A program made the position numbers and the translations under genes. From Prosthecobacter vanneervenii (GTDB taxonomy: Bacteria; Verrucomicrobiota; Verrucomicrobiia; Verrucomicrobiales; Verrucomicrobiaceae), in NCBI RefSeq assembly GCF_014203095.1, contig NZ_JACHIG010000021.1, forward strand, positions 1 through 41,997: a stretch of 41,997 nt of DNA. Reading direction: 5' to 3'. Below are positions 35,601-39,439 of this stretch, one piece after another; within the stretch, counting starts at the first letter, position 1; each line of letters opens with the position of its first letter. Below the pieces are notes generated by a model, which made no database searches, had not been told where the DNA came from, and saw only the letters and a list, made by a program, of their open reading frames with translations.

Positions 35601-37211
35601 AAGAACGGTGCGATGCTGGTGGCGAATGCTGCGGTGACGACGACGCAGTTTGACCTCAGCAGCAACAGCATGCTGGCGGGAACGGGAAGCATCACCACTG
35701 CGGTGGACCAGTCCATTTTCATGAATGGAACGATGACTGTGGGAAATCCGGCGGTGGCGCCTGTGGCAACGAGCTTTGCTCTCACAACGTCTGGCGCGGG
35801 TGCGGTGGTGATGGGCGCAGGCAGCGTGATCCAGCTGGATTTGTTTTCTGGAGCTGGCTTGGGCAACAACCTTGCAAACGCTGCGGCAGCAGATTCCATC
35901 AACCTGCATGGCAAGATCGACGCCACAGCGGGAGGCACGCTGGTCGTTGGCAACCCCACCAGCATGACGGGCTTTCGTGGCGGCGACCAATGGCAGTTGT
36001 TTCATCTCAACAGCGGCAGCGCCAATGCAGGCAGCTTTGTCTCGGAGCTGGCGCTGAATGACAGCAGCCTAAGACTGGCGAGCGGATTTACGAGCCACCT
36101 GGATCAGGGTACGGGCGTCTTTACCATCATTGATACCAATGGAGGTCTGGCGATTGCGAGCGCGGAAGGGCAGGCGCTGATCGGCGGTGGGAACACTGTG
36201 ACCTCCGACCTGAACGGCCATCTTTTCAATCTTCGTGCCGGTGGTGGCGAAGAGGAGGAGAGTGACCCGAGTGCGGGCTCGATCGCCGCAGCTCTCGATG
36301 AAGGGGTGATTATGGGCGAGGGCGACGGAAATTCTGAGAAGAAGGAGTCTCCCATCGTCAAGCGTGTGCCACGCTCGCGTCAGTGGGAAGTGTTTGCCAC
36401 GGTGAACTACGGCAATGTCAAACTCACGCCCATCCGTACACAAGCGGGTGTGCAGGTGGACTCGTGGGCTTCTGGAGCGGGCCTGGAGCGCCATTTCACG
36501 CGCGGACTGACGCTGGGCTTTGCCTTGTCCTTCCTGCAGAGCACGCAGGGGTTCACGGGCAATGCGGGGAGCCTGTACATGGAAGGACCGGCGCTCTCCA
36601 GCTATGTGTCGTATGTGCGCGGCGGATTCTGGAACAGCCTGCTGTACAGTTTTGGCACCTACCAGATGGACACTGTGCGCAATCCTGGAGCTCCATTCCC
36701 CACGGCGAACGGTTCAACGCGCGCTTATACGCATTCGGTGCAATACAATACGGGTTGGAACTTCCGCTTTCAGAACAAGACACTGGTCACCGGGCCGTTC
36801 GTCGGGGTGGACTATCTGCATGGCACGGTGGACGCATACAACGAAACCGGAGGAGGCCTGGCGGCGCTGCATTATGGCGCGCAGAGCTTCCAATCTCTGG
36901 TGAGCCGGATCGGCTGGTCGGTGTCGAAGAAACTGGAGACAAGCTTTGCCACGATCACACCACAGCTGCGACTGAGCTATGAGCGGCAGAACATCAAGAA
37001 CAACAACGGCACCAGCGTGTCCTTGATCAACGTGCCGTTCTCCTCTTTTGCAGGCAACCAGAACCCCGGGCAGGATTACCTGGTGGCCGGACTGGGGGTG
37101 AGCCTAGCCTTCACCGATCGTTTCAGCCTGATGCTGTCTTATCAGGGGCAGTTCTTCAGGCATGATCTGCAGGCACACTTTGGAAGCATCCGTTTCAGCT
37201 ACCAATTCTAG
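20625..37211 (+). CDS. Giant PATR-repeat autotransporter (5,528 residues)
   Basis: A single open frame of 16.6 kb. A long basic N-terminus (about 1-33) precedes a signal-peptide core, MAFLMMALTGFWQVAPTLHA (about 34-53), an arrangement common in type V secreted proteins. Residues about 172-4843 are 43 Gly/Thr/Ser/Asn/Ala-rich blocks resembling passenger-associated transport repeats (NTYTGxTTI, STDRLFSVG, NFTNTGSMGFNGQ, GTWVLTG), expected to fold as a very long beta-helix. A non-repeated stretch (about 4844-5200) and an acidic linker lead to an autotransporter beta-barrel from about 5252 (RQWEVFATVNYGNVKL) to the C-terminal FSYQF, ending in Phe as outer-membrane barrels do. The only cysteine I see is C19. 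Likely a surface adhesin or surface-layer fibre. No protease or enzymatic domain is visible. Confidence 0.93.
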   Translation: MNNFRNLKHIMMMHSAFDCGKAKKDVLFQRFRKQMAFLMMALTGFWQVAPTLHAATLTWDTVAGDGGTITSGSGTWTTGLGNWNTGSGDTTWNSATPDSAIFSGGASIIGFGGPVTVGNILFNATTTLAGGGTLTLSNSTLTTNADSTISGVLAGNTGLIKNGNGVLTLSGVNTYTGVTAVTAGTLNVLSLADGGVNSAIGAASNAAENLVMDNGTLKYSPGAAAPVSTDRLFSVGTGGATIDASSGFSVSFTNTGNLGFNGQSGARTLTLTGSNTGGNSLAAVIGDNGGGTALTKASTGNWSLSGNNTYTGVTSIMGGTLSVSTLANGGQSSNLGAATNDAANLILNSTLQYTGTGSSTDRLFTLGGLQPTLDASGTGAVNFTNTGSVGFLSAGPHTLTLKGTSSDGNTLSAAIVDNGGATAITKSGTGNWVLTGANSYTGTTTISGGVLQVGNGGTSGALGTGAVTNNASLVVNRSDNLTISNAISGTGSFTQAGTGTTTLSGSTSYAGATLINAGKLQAGAAFVFAVNSSVSVAAGAVLELNGFSNAIGSLSGAGTVQNGTATTATFTLGGIPSTTFDGLIQNGGSAPLALSKNGTGTQVLTGANTYTGGTIVNNGVLSVSSLANGGVASNIGASSSGANSLALNGGTLSYTGAGNSTDRLFSVTTSNGTLDSSGSGAVNFTNAGSMGFAGTSGTRTLTLTGSNTGNNTIAAVISDNGGATSLTKSGQGTWVLTGANSYTGTTTISGGVLQIGSGGTTGTLGTAAVTDNSNLTFNRSNVLTAANTISGVGGVTQAGTGTTTLSGTNSYTGATTITGGVLVVSTLANGGSSSNIGASDNSAANLVLNGGTLRYSTGAASAVSTDRLFSVGTSGGTLDASGGFAINFTNTGAMGFNGQSGARTLTLTGNNANDNTLAAVIGDNGGATSVTKAGGGIWVLSGANTYTGVTTVSGTAVLKVSSLANGGVASSIGASSNAASNLVLNGGTLTYTGAAVSTDRLFSLGTSGITLNVFGTGGVNFTNTGAMGFNGQSGARTLTLANSNGGASTIAAIIGDNGGATSVTHTSAASTWALTGANTYTGATTVNGGVINVTSLANGGSASGIGAASNAATNLVLSGGTLQYTGAGSSTDRLFSVGTSGGTVDSSGTGAVNFTNSGGMGFNSQTGTRTLTLTGTNTGANTIGAVIGDNGAATALVKSGAGTWVLTGANSYTGTTTINAGSLQAGGGGTSGNLGTGAVTNNGNLTFNRSDAITVANVISGTGSVTQAGAGTTTMSGANSYSGATIINAGVMNVTSLANGGSNSNLGASSSAATNLVLNGGTLQYSGAGSAATDRLISVSTSGGGLDASGGGAVNFSNTGSIGFNSQSGARTLTLTGTNTGSNTLAAAIADNGGATALTKSGTGSWTLSGSNSYTGVTTINGGVLSVTTLANGGTSSNIGASTNAASNLVLNGGTLQYNSTATTNTDRLFSVGTAGGTISVPVVGTLNLTNTGNIGFNGQSGARTVTFAFSDSPSNAGNIVLSSAITDNGGATSLLKANSFGILRLASNNNTYTGTTTINGGSVSIGALGGSTGSIGSGNIIINGSGTLAVSRSGTVNLSQTISGTGGVILNGSAALTMSGTNTYTGFTNILGSGGVLTVSDIGNGGVPSGIGASSSAASNLLITTLSTLRYVGAGASTDRLFSVSGGASGVGTIDASGTGPLVFTNTGAMGFASSTGTRTLILSGTNTQNNTMTPVIGDNSGATALTKSGAGTWVVAGANSYTGVTTVSGGVLSVASLANGGSNSNLGASTNAATNVVLNGGTLQYTGAAVSTDRLFSVGTSGGTLDASGTGAVNFTNTGSLGFNSQTGTRTLTLTGTNTGANTLAAVIGDNSGATALTKSGAGTWVLTGANSYSGVTTVSGGVLQVGNGGTSGTLGSGSVTDNASLAFNRSDAVTVSNVISGTGSVVQAGAGTTTLSGANSYSGATVINAGILNVTSLANGGSNSNIGASSSAASNLVINGGTFAYAGAAASTDRLFSVGTAGATLTVLGSGGVTFTNTGSIDFNGQTGARTLTLANASAGTSTIAAVIGDNGGPTSVTKINAGIWALTGANTYTGATTINGTSSTILSVTSLANGGSASNIGASSNAATNLVLNGGTLRYTGTGASTDRLFSVGTSGGILDASGTVAELKFTNTGSMGFNGQTGARTLMLIGTYLGFNTVAAVIGDNGGATSVTKAGTGKWVLTGNNTYSGTTTISGGVLQIGYLTASGTVGTGNIVNNGILVLYRTDAFTLSNVISGTGSVSHAQGAATLAGLNTYTGTTAVAAGTVIVDTLADGGSASNIGASTNAANNLQLTGGTFKYTGAGVSTDRLFTIGVTATIDASGTGALNFTNTGIMGRMLTGTRTLTLTGTNTGSNTIAAVISDNTGATSLVKTGTGTWVLSGLNTYTGVSTVSGGVLSVSSLADGGSASNIGGATNAATNLVLNGGTLRYTGAAGTTDHLFSVGTGGGTLDSSGTEGITFSNSGSMGFNGQTGARTLTLTGTGAFATNQIAVGIGDNGGATSVVKNGSGTWSITGTNSYTGTTTINAGTLIVGANGILGNLGTGNIINNGQLMVMRSNALTMAQSISGSGNLIQAAANTLTLSGTNTYTGVTMIGGGGTLSISSLGNGGSASGIGAATNAAGNIEFSSVNATLKYTGAATSTDRLFSIDAGAGAVIDASGTGAINFTNTGAMGLTPGGASARSLTLTGSNTGNNTLAAAIGESGVTTSVSKTGNGTWLLTGANTYTGATTISGGKLVVSSLADGGSASSIGAASNAAGNLVLNSATLQYTGSGGSTNRLFSIGTGSGTLDASGTGAVNFTNTGAMGFNGQSGTRGLSLAGTGTGSLAAAIGDNGGATIVLLTGSPTWTLSGASTYTGGTRVFGGVLIVSTLADGGLASPLGASSNAATNLWLSGGTLRYLGAAVSTDRLFTLGALNSALDASGTGAVKFTNTGSLDLNGTGGRMLTLTGTNTDDNTLAAGIGDNGGATILTKSGAGKWVITGANTYTGATNINAGILQVGDGGTTGTLGSGTVNNSAALVINRSDAVTIANAISGTGTFTQAGAGTTTFSTGTKSYTGATFVNAGKLQAGGTNAFSTGSAVTVASGAVLEVNGFNVVVGGLSGAGTVQNGTATGATLNIGGSANASFDGLIQNGGSGFMSVNKGGLGGTLTLTGSNTYTGGTVVSAGTLSVSTLANGGVASNIGASSNAAFNLLLNGGTLSYTGAAVSTDRLFSVTTANGTLDASGTGAVNFTNTGSMAFNSQTGARVLTLTGTNTGANTIAAVIGDNGGATALLKTGTGKWVLTGNSSYTGVTTISGGVLAVSSLANGGSSSSLGAATSLASNLVIGGATLQYLGAAASTDRLFSVGSSGGTLDASGTGAVNFTNTGSMGFNGVTGTRTLTLTGTNTDSNTINAIIGDNGGATTVVKSGVGTWVLNGANTYTGSTTINTGVLQIGSGGTTGTLGTGAVTNNGNLTINRSDATTISNTISGSGSLIQAGSGTTTLSGSNSYAGATTVTAGVLKVSTLANGGSNSNIGSSNNAASNVVLNGGALQYTGAAVSTNRLFSVGTSGGTLDASGTGAVNFTNTGSVGFNGQSGARTLTLTGSNTGSNTLAAVIGDSGGATSLTKSGAGTWVLTGTNTYTGTTTISSGVLQVGNGGTSGSLGSGAVTNNASLVFNRSDAITVANVIGGSGSLTQAGSGTMTVSGANTYTGSTIINAGVLSVASIANGGTSSNLGASSSAASNLVINGGTLKYTGAAATTDRLFSVGTSGGTVDASGTGAVNFTNAGSMGFNGQSGARTVTLTGTNTGSNTIAAGIGDNGGATALVKSGTGTWVLMGANTYTGSTTINAGVLQVGNGSTTGTLGSGAVINNAQLTANRSDAITINNTISGGGSFTQAGTGTTRLSGSNSYTGVTTITSGVMNVTSLANGGSSSNIGASSNAATNLVINGGTLQYTGSSNVSTDRLFSVGLGSAVIDVSGTGTVNFTNTGSMGFNGESGARTLTLTGTNTSGQNIIAAAIGDFGGATSVTIDGAATWVLTGANTYTGATTLSAGVLQIGGNSLASAIIVGANATLEINGVNASIGSLAGSGTVQNNSVTAATLTLGGNDLNTTFSGVIKDGGAGALSLVKTGAGTFTLTGANTYNGTTTISAGELQVGSGGTTGTLGSGAVTNHAQLTINRSNAITLANVIGGSGSLTQAGAGTTTLTGSNSYSGSTTISGGVLSVALLANGGASSNIGASSNVASNLVLNGGTLQYTGADVSTDRLFSVGTNGGTVDASGTGAVNFTNTGGLGFNGQIGIRTLTLTGTNSGGNTLAAVIGDNGGATSVTKSGTGTWILTGANSYSGTTTINGGVLQAGSGGTSGALGSGAVINNAALVINRSDSITVANDMSGSGSLTHAGIGTTTLTGTNSYSGSTTISGGVLSVSVLADGGSSSNLGASSNAATNLVLNGGTLQYTGADVSTDRLFSVGSNGGTVDASGTGAVNFTNTGSLGFNGQSGVRTLTLTGANTGSNTLAAVMGDSGGATTLLKSGAGTWVITGNNTYTGTTTISAGELQVGGGGTTGALGTGGVINHGSLVLNRSDAMTVANDISGSGGLTQTGAGTTTLSGTSSYTGGTTINGGVLSVAVLANGGESSNIGASGNAATNLVLNGGSLQYTGADVSTDRLFSVGVNGATVDASGTGAVNFTNTGSLGFNGQSGARTLTLSGSNTGSNMLAAVIGDNGGATSLTKSGAGTWVLSGANTYTGSTSVSAGTLQIGDGGTTGSLSASSALSTDGTLAFNRSNTVTQGTDFANVISGSGAVTQAGSGTLTLNGSNTYAGATNVNAGTLEVTSNNALGTNATGTAVGSGGTLLLNNVNYSTAEDLTLNGSGVGGGGALRNSGTSTYSGQITAATDASINAGGGILTLTGGLVKDGTVLTITGGGTVYVSGTGISGASANSDLVVDGTNLVVSADSDYNGPTTVKNGAMLVANAAVTTTQFDLSSNSMLAGTGSITTAVDQSIFMNGTMTVGNPAVAPVATSFALTTSGAGAVVMGAGSVIQLDLFSGAGLGNNLANAAAADSINLHGKIDATAGGTLVVGNPTSMTGFRGGDQWQLFHLNSGSANAGSFVSELALNDSSLRLASGFTSHLDQGTGVFTIIDTNGGLAIASAEGQALIGGGNTVTSDLNGHLFNLRAGGGEEEESDPSAGSIAAALDEGVIMGEGDGNSEKKESPIVKRVPRSRQWEVFATVNYGNVKLTPIRTQAGVQVDSWASGAGLERHFTRGLTLGFALSFLQSTQGFTGNAGSLYMEGPALSSYVSYVRGGFWNSLLYSFGTYQMDTVRNPGAPFPTANGSTRAYTHSVQYNTGWNFRFQNKTLVTGPFVGVDYLHGTVDAYNETGGGLAALHYGAQSFQSLVSRIGWSVSKKLETSFATITPQLRLSYERQNIKNNNGTSVSLINVPFSSFAGNQNPGQDYLVAGLGVSLAFTDRFSLMLSYQGQFFRHDLQAHFGSIRFSYQF
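21543..22838 (+). repeat. L-S-M-L segment, N-terminal copy
   Basis: Blocks at 21543-21932 (L), 21933-22139 (S), 22140-22442 (M) and 22443-22838 (L) match in order and in diagnostic residues the segment at 29310-30614. Shared unusual features are RLFTLG-x-L with LDASG in the first L, the only S-to-M junctions in the protein, and LSYTGA with FSVTT-x-NGTLD in the last L. Confidence 0.7.
29310..30614 (+). repeat. L-S-M-L segment, downstream copy
   Basis: Blocks at 29310-29702 (L), 29703-29912 (S), 29913-30218 (M) and 30219-30614 (L) mirror the segment at 21543-22838, about 7.8 kb upstream in the same gene. The copies have diverged by many substitutions, so the duplication is old compared with the C-terminal LS array. 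Confidence 0.7.
33123..35153 (+). repeat. Tandem S-L array with 603-bp period
   Basis: Blocks alternate strictly: S 33123-33329, L 33330-33725, S 33726-33932, L 33933-34328, S 34329-34535, L 34536-34931, S 34932-35153. All three L blocks are exactly 396 bp and share GADVSTDRLFSVG, where ADV is found in no other L block of the protein. This points to recent tandem duplication of a 603-bp dyad. Confidence 0.85.
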
Positions 37212-37223
37212 CGGCGGGTCGGC

Positions 37224-37247
37224 AGCGGCTGCGCTACAGCAGCCGCT
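37224..37247. terminator. Hairpin between convergent autotransporter and corA genes
   Basis: AGCGGCTGC (37224-37232) pairs exactly with GCAGCCGCT (37239-37247) around a 6-nt loop. It lies 12 bp after the autotransporter stop and overlaps the corA 3' end: the corA stop codon (37234-37236) is in the loop. There is no T run, so intrinsic termination is uncertain; it may instead protect both 3' ends. Confidence 0.45.
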
Positions 37248-38208
37248 TGCGCTTGAAGTAAACGATCGGCAGGATGGCGGAGAGGACGATCATGACCATG
37301 ACGAGGGCGAAGGCCCAGCCGTTGTTGGCGGCGGGGAGGCCGACGTTCATGCCGTAGATGCTGGCGATGAGGGTGGGCGGCATGAAGAGCACGCTGGCCA
37401 CGGTGAAGATCTTGATGATCTGGTTCTGCTGGATGTTGATGAGGCCGAGGGTGGACTCCAGCAGGAAGGTCATCTCCTGGGTCTGCTGGTTGGTGTAGTC
37501 GTCCATGCTCTTGATGTCGCGCATGACGCTGCGGAACTGGGCGGCGAGATCTCCGCGCATCCAGGTGGCGGCGTTGTTGAGGAAGTACTGCAGCATGCGG
37601 CTGATGCTGAGCAGGCTCTCGCGCACATTGGCGACGAGGGCGCTGCGGCGGCCGAGGAGCTTGACGACATCGCTGAGGTCTTTTTCCACGGCGGCGTGAG
37701 CTTTGTGGGGATCGAGGCGGAAGATGTCGCGGCAGATTTTTTTCATGTCGCCCTCGACCTGTTGAAGAGCATCGGCGATGCGAGCCACGATGAGTTCGAG
37801 CAAGAGGAGGAAGACGGCGTCGCTGGTGAGCGGCGAAGTGCACTGGCGCTTGGCCTGGTCTGCGAGGATGCGGAAGGAAAGCGGGTCGGCATAGCGGACT
37901 GTGGTGAGGCAGTCGGGCGCGATGACGAAGGAGATGGAGGTGTTGTCGGGGTCGGGGGTGTCGAGACCGACGGGCAGCCAGGCGGTCATGTAGAGAGTGC
38001 CCTTTTCAGTGTAGAGTCGGCTGGACTCCTCGATGTCCTGCATTTCCTCTCGTGTGGGCAGCTGGTATTCGAGCCACTTTTCAGCCTCGATTTCCTCGGC
38101 ACGGCCGGGGTTCAGCAAATCCAGGAAGACGATATTATCCGGAAACGGATGTGTCTTTTCGTCATTCCAGTCGATGAGCTGTCCTTGCTGTGTGAGAAGT
38201 CGAACCAT
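37234..38208 (-). CDS. corA: CorA-type magnesium/divalent cation transporter
   Basis: A 324-residue member of the CorA family, a pentameric channel in the inner membrane for Mg2+ and sometimes Co2+ or Ni2+. A large cytoplasmic N-terminal domain precedes two C-terminal transmembrane helices (about 266-284 and 298-316) with the selectivity-filter signature YGMN (GMN at 286-288) between them and a basic tail FKRKRLL. Length and layout are typical. It converges on the autotransporter gene with only 22 bp between stops, and lies downstream of the rhodanese gene on the same strand, 85 bp away. Confidence 0.92.
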   Translation of the reverse strand: MVRLLTQQGQLIDWNDEKTHPFPDNIVFLDLLNPGRAEEIEAEKWLEYQLPTREEMQDIEESSRLYTEKGTLYMTAWLPVGLDTPDPDNTSISFVIAPDCLTTVRYADPLSFRILADQAKRQCTSPLTSDAVFLLLLELIVARIADALQQVEGDMKKICRDIFRLDPHKAHAAVEKDLSDVVKLLGRRSALVANVRESLLSISRMLQYFLNNAATWMRGDLAAQFRSVMRDIKSMDDYTNQQTQEMTFLLESTLGLINIQQNQIIKIFTVASVLFMPPTLIASIYGMNVGLPAANNGWAFALVMVMIVLSAILPIVYFKRKRLL

Positions 38209-38293
38209 GCGTGAGTGCTAGCGGAAGGGTGGGGGATGCACAGGGTAGCCGCATGGCATGCATGTGCCAGAGCAAACTCGCCTGGAAAATGTG

Positions 38294-38638
38294 TCAGTAC
38301 CGTGGCGTGGCGGGGTCCACCATGTCCGCCCAGGCGTCTATGCCGCCGCGCATGCTCTGAGTATGGACAAAGCCGTGCTGCCGCAGAAACTGGGTGGCGC
38401 GCAGGCTGCGCATGCCGTGGTGGCAGTAAATGATGATGTGCTCCTGCGTATCGGCAAAGACCTGCTGGGCCAGCTCTCCGAAACGAGAGAGAGGCACAAG
38501 CTGTGCGTCCGGCAGGCGGCAGATCTGCCACTCGCTCTCCTCACGGCAGTCGATGATTCGGCAGGTGCGCGGACCGGGACGCTCCATCAGGTAGCTGACG
38601 TCCGTGGGGCTGATCTCGAGCGGGGTCTCAGGCGTCAT
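38294..38638 (-). CDS. Single-domain rhodanese-like protein
   Basis: A 114-residue rhodanese. The active-site loop is CHHGMRS with C72 as the sulfur-carrying cysteine, preceded by HIIIYC and followed by RATQFLRQHGF. IIDCREESEW (28-37) is the usual N-terminal element, and SMRGGIDAWA near the C-terminus is also characteristic. It probably transfers sulfane sulfur or acts in sulfide or thiosulfate handling; the acceptor is unknown. No signal peptide. It starts 9 bp after the stop of the L,D-transpeptidase gene, so the two likely share a transcript. Confidence 0.9.
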   Translation of the reverse strand: MTPETPLEISPTDVSYLMERPGPRTCRIIDCREESEWQICRLPDAQLVPLSRFGELAQQVFADTQEHIIIYCHHGMRSLRATQFLRQHGFVHTQSMRGGIDAWADMVDPATPRY

Positions 38639-38647
38639 GGCAGTGCA

Positions 38648-39265
38648 TCAGGGGCGCACGGTGACTGGCGTGCCGATGGAGACGTGATTGTAGAAAGTGG
38701 CCGCCATGTGGGGAGGCATGCGGACGCAGCCATGGGAGGCTGGATAGCCGGGCAGGAAGCCCTCGTGCATGCCGATGCCGCCGGTGAAGCGCATGAAGTG
38801 GTGCATTTTAGAACCCTCGAAGCGGGTGCCGGGCGGGGGCTTGTCCTTGGTCACGTCAATATTGGCCATGACAACATTGCCAGCCCCGTCCACGAAGTCG
38901 CCGTAGAGGTTGGACTTGTGCCACTGGTCCTTCTCAAAGATTTTGAATTTGCCGGTCTTGGTGGCGTGGCGCTCGTCGCCCGTGGAGAGGGCGGAGACAC
39001 CAGCGAGGGTGCCACCTTTGTAAAAGTAGGCTTTTTGGTCGCTGAGGTCGATGATGATGTTGGGAGCGCCGCTCAGGCCGTCGCCATCCCAGTAGGAGTC
39101 CTGGTCGGCATTGTACATAGCCGAATGGGGAACACTTTGGGTCGGGAAGGCTTCCAGGTACTGCGTCTGACCGCGTGAGCCTCCTCCACTTTGGCAGGAA
39201 GCCAGGAGAGCAAGGATGGGGATAAGGGCTAGGCGTACGGTCTTGGAGATCACCAGTTGACTCAT
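38648..39265 (-). CDS. Lipoprotein L,D-transpeptidase (YkuD domain)
   Basis: A 205-residue protein with a lipoprotein signal: hydrophobic core LALIPILALLASC with lipobox cysteine C24. The YkuD catalytic domain covers about 68-205, with H167 in GIGMHEGF and the signature SHGCVRMP (177-184) holding nucleophile C180. Such enzymes form 3-3 cross-links in peptidoglycan or attach lipoproteins to it. STGDERHATKTGKFKIF matches the family's substrate-side strand. It heads a minus-strand set with the rhodanese gene 9 bp downstream and is divergent from the YncE/phosphatase gene across 174 bp. Confidence 0.92.
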   Translation of the reverse strand: MSQLVISKTVRLALIPILALLASCQSGGGSRGQTQYLEAFPTQSVPHSAMYNADQDSYWDGDGLSGAPNIIIDLSDQKAYFYKGGTLAGVSALSTGDERHATKTGKFKIFEKDQWHKSNLYGDFVDGAGNVVMANIDVTKDKPPPGTRFEGSKMHHFMRFTGGIGMHEGFLPGYPASHGCVRMPPHMAATFYNHVSIGTPVTVRP

Positions 39266-39439
39266 GCGTAGGAGGTTACGTTTGCAGGGGCGAAAAGGCC
39301 GGTACCATATGCCGCGATGCGGCGCGTCTGTCCAGCGTCAATCCATGCGGGAAGCAGGCTGAATCTCCGGCTGGAGGGCTGGGAGGTGGAGAAGCTGCAT
39401 TGAAAAGCGAAAAAGGCCGGTTTCTGGCGTTTGTTGCCC

